A stretch of 64,000 bases of DNA from an uncultured beta proteobacterium (GTDB taxonomy: Bacteria; Pseudomonadota; Gammaproteobacteria; Burkholderiales; Burkholderiaceae_B): positions 1-64,000 of the forward strand of contig CAIUZV010000267.1 of the NCBI GenBank assembly GCA_903903735.1. Reading direction: 5' to 3'. The first letter of the stretch is position 1. Every line of letters starts with the position of its first letter. Positions 9,356-18,143 of the stretch are shown piece by piece. Both the position numbers and the translations under genes were made by a program. The notes under the pieces are model-generated. The model was given only the letters and a program-made list of their open reading frames with translations, searched no databases and was not told the origin of the DNA.

Positions 9356-9825
9356 CGACAGAGGCTTATCAAGGAAACCCAAGGTTGCGCAATGTGCGGA
9401 TTGAAGTGGGTGGGACAGCGCGTCAAATCATGGATGGCACGCAACGTGTGACGATGGTCCCGCTGACGATCCGCCGCAAACAAAACCGCAAGCTCTTGAC
9501 CCCACCGTCGGGCTCCAGTGCGAACGTCATGTCAGGCGGCATGGACATTCCGATGATCAAAACGCTGGGCAAGGCGTTTTATTGGCAGCGCTTGCTTGAT
9601 GAGGGCAAGTACGCTACTGCGACAGATCTTGCTCGTGCTTTCAAGCTGGAGCCGGGTTGGGTTGCGGAGGTCCTGCGCATGGCGAATTTGGCTCCTGACA
9701 TCATTGAAGCCATCCTGGATGGTTCCCAGCCACGACATCTGAATTTGCAGACGATCCGTGGACGGCATGAGTCCATGCCACGCGACTGGGAGGAGCAAAA
9801 GAGGCTGCTGGCCTTTATCGCCTAA
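9352..9825 (+). CDS. Recombinase-associated hypothetical protein
   Basis: 4-bp overlap with the recombinase; HTH-like segment ATATDLARAFKLEPGWVAEVLRMANLAP. Confidence 0.65.
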   Translation: MTTEAYQGNPRLRNVRIEVGGTARQIMDGTQRVTMVPLTIRRKQNRKLLTPPSGSSANVMSGGMDIPMIKTLGKAFYWQRLLDEGKYATATDLARAFKLEPGWVAEVLRMANLAPDIIEAILDGSQPRHLNLQTIRGRHESMPRDWEEQKRLLAFIA

Positions 9826-9843
9826 AGCGGAAATCCACCCCCC

Positions 9844-9870
9844 AACGGCGAGCACTTTGCTCGCCGTTTT
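9844..9870 (+). terminator. Rho-independent terminator
   Basis: AACGGCGAGC actttGCTCGCCGTT TT: perfect 10-bp stem. Confidence 0.85.
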
Positions 9871-9885
9871 CATTTGTGGCGGGTC

Positions 9886-9943
9886 ATTGGCGAACCAGAA
9901 GTTTCCGAGTGGTTCGCCAATCGGTCCCTCGTATGTTCGCCAC
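9886..9943. promoter_or_regulatory. Probable operator cluster
   Basis: ATTGGCGAACCA-N12-TGGTTCGCCAAT perfect inverted repeat plus a third half-site TGTTCGCCAC at 9934. Confidence 0.55.
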
Positions 9944-9993
9944 CCGAAATCTCCAATGACACCTGTTCCTCAACAACGTCAAAGGAGTACTTC

Positions 9994-10257
9994 ATGCCAG
10001 CAACGGCAACCTCACTCACCAGATCGACCCAAGAGGCGATCAACACCCTGTCACCCGGAGATCGCCGGGTGCTCAACGAAAACGAACTGGCTCAGCGCTG
10101 GGGCATCAGCCCCAAAACACTTCAGCGCTGGCGCTGCGAAGGTCGTGGCCCCAAGTACCTGAAATTGTCTAAGCGCGTAAGTTATGCGCTCGAGATGATT
10201 TTGGATTTCGAGAAGAACGCTCTGCACGTTTCGACGTCTGAGCGCGCGACGGCTTGA
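9994..10257 (+). CDS. Helix-turn-helix (excisionase/MerR-like) DNA-binding protein
   Basis: LNENELAQRWGISPKTLQRWRCEGRGPKYLKLSKRVSYALE. Confidence 0.8.
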   Translation: MPATATSLTRSTQEAINTLSPGDRRVLNENELAQRWGISPKTLQRWRCEGRGPKYLKLSKRVSYALEMILDFEKNALHVSTSERATA

Positions 10258-10270
10258 AGGGAGGACAGAG

Positions 10271-10750
10271 ATGAACGACTTGTCCATTTTCCCTGCCGAC
10301 ATCGCTGAGATGTCTGTTTCCCAGCTAGCCAACCTGCCTGCGCAGCAACTGGTGGAGGTCGATACCAATTTGGATCAGGCCATTGCCTGGCTCAAAGCTG
10401 CTCGCACAAAACTGGATGGCGCTCTGGACCAACGCTTCGGTACGCAGGGCCGCGAGAGCCTAAACGCTTCAGGGCGTGATTTCGGAACCGCACACGTCAA
10501 AGCCGATGGCTTGAACGTGAAGTTCGATCTGCCCAAGAAAGTCTCCTGGGATCAGAAGAAGCTCAAGACCATTGCCGAGCGCATCGTCGCCTCTGGCGAA
10601 GCAGTTGAGAGCTACCTCGACGTCAAGTTGTCGGTGCCTGAATCCCGGTACACGAACTGGCCCCCTGCATTGCAGCAGCAATTCGCCGACGCCCGCACGG
10701 TCGAGGCAGGCAAGCCCTCTTTCCATATTTCCCCTGAATCGGAGGTCTGA
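10271..10750 (+). CDS. Phage hypothetical protein
   Basis: 159-aa ORF in the replication operon. Confidence 0.65.
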   Translation: MNDLSIFPADIAEMSVSQLANLPAQQLVEVDTNLDQAIAWLKAARTKLDGALDQRFGTQGRESLNASGRDFGTAHVKADGLNVKFDLPKKVSWDQKKLKTIAERIVASGEAVESYLDVKLSVPESRYTNWPPALQQQFADARTVEAGKPSFHISPESEV

Positions 10751-10752
10751 TC

Positions 10753-11502
10753 ATGAATCAGCAACTTGCTCCATTTGATTTCGAAGGCCGCCAAGTACGC
10801 ATCATCACCGATGCACAAGGTGAACCATGGTTTGTAGCAGCCGATGTGCTGTCGACGATCAGCCTTGATCGTAAGGCGCTTGAACGTCTTGATGACGACG
10901 AAAAGGGTGTGAACTCAATTCACACCCCTGGTGGCATTCAAGAAATGACCACGGTCAACGAACCCGGTCTTTATGCCCTCGTGCTTGGTAGCCGAAAAGC
11001 CGAAGCCAAACGCTTTAAGCGTTGGGTCACGCATGAGGTTCTGCCCGCCATCCGCAAGACCGGCTCTTATGCAGTGCCAGCGATGGCTGCATTGCCCGCA
11101 CCTACTCAAGACCGAGTTACCTCACTGCTTCTGATTGGTCAGGCAGTGGCCAAGGTGCCAGGGGTGAAGGCTGGCATTGCCATGGCGGCTACGCTGACCT
11201 GCATCCATGAGAACACCGGACTGACCATCGAGACCTTACGTCGCGCGCTGCCTGCAGCCAACGAGCCGATCTGTTCCTTGAATGCCACGCAACTGGGCAA
11301 GCTGGTCGGGCTGTCTGCCAAGACAACCAATCTGCGCTTGGCCAACCTGGGACTTCAGGTACGCAACGAGCGCGATGAGTGGGAACTGACCGAGCCTGGT
11401 GAGGCGTGGGCGGAAGCAATGCCTTACTCACGCAATGGACACAGCGGCTACCAGATCCTCTGGAATCCGAGCGTTGCTCAAGAACTGCGTGAGGTGGCGT
11501 GA
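10753..11502 (+). CDS. Bro-N domain phage antirepressor
   Basis: FDFEGRQVRIITDAQGEPWFVAADV...EPGLYALVLGSRKAEAKRFKRWVTHEVLPAIRKTGSY. Confidence 0.92.
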   Translation: MNQQLAPFDFEGRQVRIITDAQGEPWFVAADVLSTISLDRKALERLDDDEKGVNSIHTPGGIQEMTTVNEPGLYALVLGSRKAEAKRFKRWVTHEVLPAIRKTGSYAVPAMAALPAPTQDRVTSLLLIGQAVAKVPGVKAGIAMAATLTCIHENTGLTIETLRRALPAANEPICSLNATQLGKLVGLSAKTTNLRLANLGLQVRNERDEWELTEPGEAWAEAMPYSRNGHSGYQILWNPSVAQELREVA

Positions 11503-12320
11503 TGGGACTTCCAATCATTACCGCCGACCAACGCATGCGCGAGAAAAAGGGCGTGAAGCTGGTTCTGCTCGGCAAGAGTGGCATCGGAAAAACCACCCAG
11601 CTAAAGACACTGCCTGAAGACAAGACCTTGTTCGTTGATCTTGAGGCGGGAGACCTCGCTGTCAAAGACTGGCGCGGTGACTGCGTTCGACCAACCACTT
11701 GGCCAGAGTTCCGCGACCTGGTCGTGTTCTTGGCCGGACCCAATCCTGCGCTGCCTCCTGAGGCTCCGTATTCGCAAGCGCACTACGCGCATGTATGCGA
11801 ACAGTTCGGTGACCCTGCTCAGTTGGCCAAGTACGACTGCTACTTCGTCGACAGCATCACAGTGCTGGCGCGTTTGGCGCTCATCTGGGCGAAGACACAG
11901 CCGCAAGCAGTTTCTGACCGTACAGGCAAGCCAGACACCCGTGGTGCGTATGGATTGCTCGGCTCAGAAATGCTGGGTGCCCTCATGCACCTGCAGCATG
12001 CACGTGGGAAGAACGTCGTGTTTGTGGCCATCCTGGATGAACGACTGGACGACTTCAACCGCAAGGTGTTTGTCCCGCAGATCGAAGGCTCCAAGACAGC
12101 AGCTGAGTTGCCTGGAATCGTCGATGAAGTTGTGACGCTGGCCGAGATCAAGGCCGAAGACGGTGCGTCCTATCGCGCGTTCGTCACGCACACGCTCAAC
12201 CCCTATGGCTTCCCTGCCAAAGACCGTTCGGGCCAGCTCGAAATGCTCGAACCCCCAAACCTGCTCGCACTCATCGAAAAGTGCGCTGCTGCAACCCAAC
12301 CTCAAAACAACAAGGAGTAA
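11502..12320 (+). CDS. Phage AAA-family nucleotide-binding (RecA-like) ATPase
   Basis: VLLGKSGIGKTTQLKTLP Walker A; LFVDLEAGDLAV; CYFVDSITVLARL. Confidence 0.88.
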   Translation: MGLPIITADQRMREKKGVKLVLLGKSGIGKTTQLKTLPEDKTLFVDLEAGDLAVKDWRGDCVRPTTWPEFRDLVVFLAGPNPALPPEAPYSQAHYAHVCEQFGDPAQLAKYDCYFVDSITVLARLALIWAKTQPQAVSDRTGKPDTRGAYGLLGSEMLGALMHLQHARGKNVVFVAILDERLDDFNRKVFVPQIEGSKTAAELPGIVDEVVTLAEIKAEDGASYRAFVTHTLNPYGFPAKDRSGQLEMLEPPNLLALIEKCAAATQPQNNKE

Positions 12321-12323
12321 ACC

Positions 12324-12947
12324 ATGTCCGCTTGGAACGATTTCAACGATGCCGAACAACAACAATCTTTTGACCTGATCCCCAAGGGCACGGTGGCTCC
12401 GGTGCGCATGACGATAAAACCCGGTGGCCACGATGATGCGGCACAGGGCTGGACCGGTGGCTATGCAACTCAGAGCTTTGAAACCGGAAGCATTTTTCTG
12501 GCCTGTGAATTCGTGATCTTGGACGGTGAATATGCCCGTCGCAAGATGTGGTCGAACGTCGGTCTGCTGAGTAACAAAGGTCCTGCGTGGGGAAATATGG
12601 GGCGCACTTTCATCCGTGCAGTGCTCAACTCCTCGCGCAACATCTCGCCGCAAGACAACTCCGCCCAAGCGGCAGCGGCGCGTCGCATTCAAGGTTTTCA
12701 TGAGCTCGATGGCATTGAGTTCATGGCCCGCATCGATGTCGAGAAGGACGGTCGCGGGGAATTGCGCAACGTGGTGAAGATCGCGGTGGAACCTGGTGAA
12801 CCCGGCTACTCGTCCTCGGGAGCACCAGCAGTTCAGCGTCCTGCTGCCACCTATCTAGCCCCTCCCGCCAGCAGCGCTCCAGTCAACAGTTCTGCAGCTC
12901 AGGCTCAACGCGCACCTGTCTCGGGCAAGCCGAGCTGGGCTCAGTAA
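12324..12947 (+). CDS. Phage protein, possibly ssDNA-binding-like
   Basis: Position between the AAA protein and nuclease; Pro/Ala-rich C-terminal tail. Confidence 0.5.
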   Translation: MSAWNDFNDAEQQQSFDLIPKGTVAPVRMTIKPGGHDDAAQGWTGGYATQSFETGSIFLACEFVILDGEYARRKMWSNVGLLSNKGPAWGNMGRTFIRAVLNSSRNISPQDNSAQAAAARRIQGFHELDGIEFMARIDVEKDGRGELRNVVKIAVEPGEPGYSSSGAPAVQRPAATYLAPPASSAPVNSSAAQAQRAPVSGKPSWAQ

Positions 12948-12956
12948 GGGGGGTTA

Positions 12957-13442
12957 ATGAAATGCTGGGTCTGCAACAGACAGGCCCGGGGTTTCGGCCA
13001 CACCGACAACCGTCATGGTGTGGGCAATCCCCGGCGCTACCCAATCGACTGGGTTTTCTGCTCGAAAAAATGTCAGGACGTCTTCCATGCGATGTACGGG
13101 AACTGGCAGCGCGTGCTCGATGGGCGAATCGATATCAAGGAGGTCAACATGATCGATCCCTCTGATATTGAACTGGCCTCAATGAAGAAGTGCCTCAAGG
13201 CATTCGGAGAGTCAGCTGGCGAGATTGGTTTTGCCAAACCCCTGGGAGATTACTCGGAAGAAGAAGCTCTGCGCGTCATCGATGCCATCGTGACGTGCTG
13301 GACCGAAGCCATGCTGGCGCACCACGAGCAGTCGAAGTTTCCACCTGTGCGAGGAATGCAGCCAACGCCCGACCCTCTGGCACACCCGTTTGCCGACATG
13401 GAGGATGACTTGCCCTGGGTGGTGGAAGGAGAGAAGAAATGA
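12957..13442 (+). CDS. Cys-containing phage hypothetical protein (DUF6511-like)
   Basis: MKCWVCNRQARGFGHTD...WVFCSKKCQDVFHAMY. Confidence 0.6.
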   Translation: MKCWVCNRQARGFGHTDNRHGVGNPRRYPIDWVFCSKKCQDVFHAMYGNWQRVLDGRIDIKEVNMIDPSDIELASMKKCLKAFGESAGEIGFAKPLGDYSEEEALRVIDAIVTCWTEAMLAHHEQSKFPPVRGMQPTPDPLAHPFADMEDDLPWVVEGEKK

Positions 13443-14185
13443 TGGACTTCAATTCCTCCTCCAGCATCTCGGGTCAGGTCAGCGCGCTGATCGATGCGGG
13501 ATTGCAAAAGCGTCAAGCTGAGCAGCGCCCACGAACTTACCTCGGGGCGTCCCGTTTGGGTGTCTCCTGTGAGCGGGCATTGCAATACGAATTTGCAAAG
13601 GCACCCGTAGATCCAGGACGTGAGCATCCTGGTCGACTGCTTCGAATTTTTGAGCGCGGCCATCTATCTGAAGACAGCATGATCCAGTGGCTGCGCGATG
13701 CAGGGTTCGATCTGCGAACCACCAAAGCCAATGGTGAGCAGTTTGGCTTTGCTGCGCTCGATGGCCGCTTGGCTGGACACATCGACGGCGTGATTGTTGG
13801 CGGTCCCGATGGCTTCAAGTATCCCGCTTTGTGGGAGAACAAGTGCCTCGGCTCAAAGTCGTGGCGCGATCTTGAGAAGAACAAGCTGGCCATCTCCAAG
13901 CCGATTTATCACGCTCAGGTGGTGCTTTATCAAGCCTATCTAGAGCTGCATGAGAACCCTGCGGTTTTCACGGCTGTGAACGCCGACACCATGGAGATCT
14001 ACACCGAGCTCGTGCCCTTTGATGCGGCATTAGCGCAACGCATGTCAGACCGTGCGCTCAAGGTGATCTCTGCAACCGACGCGGGCGAACTGCTCGTTCG
14101 CGCCTATCAAGACCCCACTCATTTTGAATGCCGGATGTGCGCATGGCAGGACCGGTGCTGGAGACAAAGCAATGACGGACGTTAA
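13439..14185 (+). CDS. PD-(D/E)XK superfamily phage nuclease
   Basis: LAGHIDGVI...YPALWENKCLGSKSW...ECRMCAWQDRCW. Confidence 0.75.
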   Translation: MMDFNSSSSISGQVSALIDAGLQKRQAEQRPRTYLGASRLGVSCERALQYEFAKAPVDPGREHPGRLLRIFERGHLSEDSMIQWLRDAGFDLRTTKANGEQFGFAALDGRLAGHIDGVIVGGPDGFKYPALWENKCLGSKSWRDLEKNKLAISKPIYHAQVVLYQAYLELHENPAVFTAVNADTMEIYTELVPFDAALAQRMSDRALKVISATDAGELLVRAYQDPTHFECRMCAWQDRCWRQSNDGR

Positions 14186-14399
14186 TCAAATTCTCACCGA
14201 AAGACTGGTCGATGCACGCGAGGCAGCGTACTGCTTGAAAGTGCCCATCTACCTGCTTACCCATCCCAAAGAGCGCCAGCGCCTTGGCTTGCCCCACTAC
14301 CGCGTCGGCAAGATGGTTCGCTTCAAGGTGAGCGAGTTGATGGCTTGGATGCAAGCGAAGGCAGAAGAAGAGGCGAAGGGAGAGTCCTCGGATGCTTGA
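14172..14399 (+). CDS. Small excisionase/HTH-like protein
   Basis: LVDAREAAYCLKVPIYLL...LPHYRVGKMVRFKVSELMAWM. Confidence 0.65.
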   Translation: MTDVNQILTERLVDAREAAYCLKVPIYLLTHPKERQRLGLPHYRVGKMVRFKVSELMAWMQAKAEEEAKGESSDA

Positions 14400-16662
14400 T
14401 TTCAATGACAACGACTCAACTGCGCCAAAAGACACAGACGTCACTCGTGAGCAGTTGCGTGCGTCGCTGATCGACCGCTTGGAATCGGTGCTGAGCACTT
14501 TGTTTCCGGCTGGTAAAAAGCGGCGCGGCAAATTCCTGATGGGGGACGTCTTGGGCAGCCCCGGCGACAGCCTGGAGGTTGTCCTTGATGGTGAGAAAGC
14601 TGGACTCTGGACCGATCGCGCCACGGGCGACGGCGGAGATGTCTTTGGTTTGATTGCTGCTTACCTTGGGGCAGACGTTCAATCCGACTTTCCTCGGGTG
14701 CTTGACTATGCGGCTGATCTGGTTGGTCAGGCAGTGCCTACCCAATCCCGTAAAGCCAAGAAGGAAGCTCCGGTCGACGAGTTGGGACCAGCTACGGCCA
14801 AGTGGGATTACTTTGACCCCGCCGGTCATCTGATCGCAGTGGTCTATCGCTATGACCCGCCCGGGGGCAAGAAGGAGTTCCGTCCATGGGACGCCAAGCG
14901 TCGCAAGATGGCTCCACCCGATCCTCGCCCCCTGTTCAACCAACCGGGATTGGTCATTGCCGAGCGAGTGATCTTGGTTGAGGGTGAGAAGTGTGCGCAG
15001 GCATTGATTGCCGCAGGCATCACAGCCACGACTGCCATGCATGGAGCCAACGCTCCCGTGGACAAGACAGACTGGTCACCACTTACTGGCAAATCCGTTC
15101 TGATCTGGCCCGACAGAGACAAGCCAGGCTGGGAGTACGCCATGGCGGCGGCGCAAGCTGTCCTGGATGCGGGTGCGCATTCCTGCGATGTGCTCTTGCC
15201 ACCCGATGACAAAGCTGATGGCTGGGACGCTGCCGATGCACTGGCCGAGGGCTTTGATGTGACCACGTTCATTGCCTCTGGGCCGCGCATGTGCGTGAAG
15301 ACTACCAAGGCCATGACGTCGCAGGACGCCACGGTCTGGGCGACCGATGATGCATTGACGCTGGCGTTCACGTCTCGCTATGCAGACGAGTGGCGCTATT
15401 GCGCGGCTTGGGGGAAGTGGTTGGTGTGGACTGGTTGCCGCTGGCAGCCCGATGAGACCTTGATGTCCCATCACCTCATTCGCGCCATCTGCCGTGAGGC
15501 CGCACTCAAAGTGGACTCGCATCGCCTGGCGGCCAAGTTGCTCGCCAGTAGCACAGTGGGTGGTGTCGATCGCATGGCCAGGTCCGATCGCCGCCATGCA
15601 TCCACCACTGAGGAGTGGGACGCAGATCTGTTCTTGCTCAACACCCCCGGTGGTGTGGTGAACCTCAAGGTGGGCGTCACGCGTCCGCACGACCGTGCAG
15701 ACCGCATGACCAAGATTGCGACGGCCACCCCAAAGGGTGACTGTCCGCAGTGGAAAGCGTTCTTGAACGACGTGACCGGCGGAGACCTGCATTTGCAGGA
15801 GTACTTGCAGCGCATGGCGGGCTACTGCCTGACCGGGGCAACCAGTGCCCACGCTTTGTTCTTCCTTTACGGGACTGGTGCAAACGGCAAGTCGGTGTTC
15901 GTGAATACCTTGGCCAGCATCTTGGGCGACTACGCCACGAGCGCACCCATGGACACCTTCATGGATGCCCGAGGCGATCGTCACCCGACTGATCTGGCTG
16001 GACTGCGCGGCGCACGCTTTGTGGCATCCGTTGAAACCGAGCAAGGCAGGCGCTGGAACGAGTCGAAGGTCAAAGCTATCACTGGTGGTGACAAGGTGTC
16101 TGCACGCTTCATGCGACAGGACTTCTTCGAGTACATCCCGCAGTTCAAGCTGCTGATCGCAGGCAACCACAAACCATCGATTCGCAACGTGGATGAGGCG
16201 ATGAAGCGGCGTCTGCACTTGATCCCCTTCACGGTAACGATCCCGCCAGAGAGGCGTGACGGCAAGCTGACCGAGAAACTGTACGCGGAGCGTGACGGTA
16301 TTTTGGCCTGGGCTGTCGAAGGGTGTCTCGCGTGGCAACGCGATGGCTTGCGTCCACCCGAGTGCGTGGTCTCGGCAACCGAGGAGTATTTCGAAGCGGA
16401 AGACGCCCTGGGTCAATGGATCGAAGAGCGCTGCATTTTGAGCAAGACCCATCGCGAAGGCGTATCGGATCTGTTCACTGATTGGCGCGAGTGGGCAGAG
16501 CGTGCTGGCGAGTACGTGGGCTCAATCAAGCGGTTCTCAGAGCTGATGTCGACCCGCAAGTTCGAGAAATGCCGACTGCATGGCGGTGCACGCGCAATCG
16601 CGGGCATCAGTCTACGACCTAAGCCTCATAGCGGTGGCGGCTACCCATACCGAGACGATTGA
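14392..16662 (+). CDS. P4-family phage primase/helicase (Toprim-like + D5/SF3 helicase)
   Basis: FFLYGTGANGKSVFVNTLASILGDYATSAPMDTF; LIAGNHKPSIRNVDEAMKRRLHLIPF. Confidence 0.93.
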   Translation: MLDFNDNDSTAPKDTDVTREQLRASLIDRLESVLSTLFPAGKKRRGKFLMGDVLGSPGDSLEVVLDGEKAGLWTDRATGDGGDVFGLIAAYLGADVQSDFPRVLDYAADLVGQAVPTQSRKAKKEAPVDELGPATAKWDYFDPAGHLIAVVYRYDPPGGKKEFRPWDAKRRKMAPPDPRPLFNQPGLVIAERVILVEGEKCAQALIAAGITATTAMHGANAPVDKTDWSPLTGKSVLIWPDRDKPGWEYAMAAAQAVLDAGAHSCDVLLPPDDKADGWDAADALAEGFDVTTFIASGPRMCVKTTKAMTSQDATVWATDDALTLAFTSRYADEWRYCAAWGKWLVWTGCRWQPDETLMSHHLIRAICREAALKVDSHRLAAKLLASSTVGGVDRMARSDRRHASTTEEWDADLFLLNTPGGVVNLKVGVTRPHDRADRMTKIATATPKGDCPQWKAFLNDVTGGDLHLQEYLQRMAGYCLTGATSAHALFFLYGTGANGKSVFVNTLASILGDYATSAPMDTFMDARGDRHPTDLAGLRGARFVASVETEQGRRWNESKVKAITGGDKVSARFMRQDFFEYIPQFKLLIAGNHKPSIRNVDEAMKRRLHLIPFTVTIPPERRDGKLTEKLYAERDGILAWAVEGCLAWQRDGLRPPECVVSATEEYFEAEDALGQWIEERCILSKTHREGVSDLFTDWREWAERAGEYVGSIKRFSELMSTRKFEKCRLHGGARAIAGISLRPKPHSGGGYPYRDD

Positions 16663-16788
16663 ACCAAACCATGGTGACGGATTTGACAGTCTTACTGATT
16701 AACCCCTCACGCGTGCGCGCACACACACGATAGAGGAATAACCGTGAAACCTGTCCAACCCGTCACCCGATCAAATTCTGGAGACGAA

Positions 16789-17262
16789 ATGAACACGACG
16801 ATTCTTGCCCTGGACTTGGGCACAACGACTGGCTGGGCCTTGATGGATGCAGACGGTCAGATCACAAGCGGCAGCCAATCCTTCAAGCCTCAACGCTTCG
16901 AAGGTGGTGGCATGCGATTCCTGAAATTCAAACGCTGGCTTACAGACGTGAAGCAATGCACCACAGGCATTGACCTGGTCGTGTTTGAAGAAGTACGCAG
17001 GCATGTGGGTGTGGATGCTGCCCATGCATACGGTGGCTTCATGGGTCAACTGACAGCCTGGTGTGAGCACCATCAGATCCCCTACGAAGGCATACCGGTC
17101 GGCACGATCAAGAAGCACGCAACCGGCAAGGGCAATGCAGGCAAGGAGGACATGATCGCGAGCGTTCAAGCACGCGGCCACCAACCTGCAGACGACAACG
17201 AAGCAGACGCAATTGCACTGGCCTACCTGGCTCGCGATCGTCAGACGACACAGGAGGTGTGA
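16789..17262 (+). CDS. RuvC-like Holliday junction resolvase
   Basis: ILALDLGTTTGWALMD...VVFEEVRRHVG...DDNEADAIALAYLA. Confidence 0.85.
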   Translation: MNTTILALDLGTTTGWALMDADGQITSGSQSFKPQRFEGGGMRFLKFKRWLTDVKQCTTGIDLVVFEEVRRHVGVDAAHAYGGFMGQLTAWCEHHQIPYEGIPVGTIKKHATGKGNAGKEDMIASVQARGHQPADDNEADAIALAYLARDRQTTQEV

Positions 17263-17263
17263 G

Positions 17264-17470
17264 ATGAAAGTCCCAGCACAACCGTATCGCTGCGCTCTTG
17301 GAAAAGTGCAGCCTGTCGTGACCGATCTGGATGCTGTCAAGCGTTCAGGCTGGCGTGAGCAACACATCCTGGTCGTGTCAGATCAAGACGAGCGACTGGA
17401 CTTCCTCGAGCGTGAGTTCATTCGCCGCATTGGTGAACGCCTCTATGGTCCAGGAGGCAAGCATGGCTAA
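17264..17470 (+). CDS. Hypothetical small phage protein
   Basis: MKVPAQPYRCALGKVQPVV...; compact operon position. Confidence 0.55.
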   Translation: MKVPAQPYRCALGKVQPVVTDLDAVKRSGWREQHILVVSDQDERLDFLEREFIRRIGERLYGPGGKHG

Positions 17471-17882
17471 GACGATCACCATCTGGACGGTTGACGATGT
17501 AGCCGCACGTTTTAGCGATGCAGCGCACACGTCGTATCGCCTGCCACCTGTGCGAGTTCAGGGGTATGCCAGCCCCTGGATGAGCTTGGCCATGCAAGTG
17601 CCCAATCGCTACCCTGATCCCGAACGTGTTTACCGCCCCATGCCACCCGGTCCTGAAGCAGTGGAACGCATGCTTGAGACCATGCGCTGGGTTCAGTGGT
17701 TGGAGGAAGAGCAACGCCATCTAGTGTGGATGCGGGCCAAGCGTTACGAGTGGCATCAAATCGGCAGACGCTTTGCTTGTGATCGCAACACTGCAGCCAG
17801 GCGTTGGAAGAAGGCAATGCAACTGGTGGCCGACAACCTCAACGGGTCATTCAACTCATGCGCGGAAATTGGCGTGAATTGA
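17463..17882 (+). CDS. DUF6362-like phage protein (HTH-like C-terminus)
   Basis: IWTVDDVAARFSDAAHTSYRLP...YEWHQIGRRFACDRNTAARRWKKAMQ. Confidence 0.7.
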   Translation: MAKTITIWTVDDVAARFSDAAHTSYRLPPVRVQGYASPWMSLAMQVPNRYPDPERVYRPMPPGPEAVERMLETMRWVQWLEEEQRHLVWMRAKRYEWHQIGRRFACDRNTAARRWKKAMQLVADNLNGSFNSCAEIGVN

Positions 17883-18143
17883 TTGGAATGGTGGCGTGTG
17901 TGGGTGCATCTGAGGCAATGAGCGACTTTACCCGGTGCAGCATTTCGAGCCATTTGAGCGTACATTTTCAGCTATGGTGTGGAAAGGAGTGCAGGCCACT
18001 CCCTCCATACAAATTTCTGGGTCCTTCCTTGCCAAATCCCTATGCGGGGGGCAAAGGCCCGAGATTTCGATAGCGACAGATTGAAAAACCGGGTTTGCAG
18101 TTCGCACCGGGTTTGCACCCCCCCCTCACCCCCCAAGGACTTT

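Noticed and set aside
15076-16452. 458-aa minus-strand ORF opposite the primase/helicase
   Set aside because: Antisense shadow of a clearly conserved plus-strand primase; no ribosome-binding site or recognisable motif.
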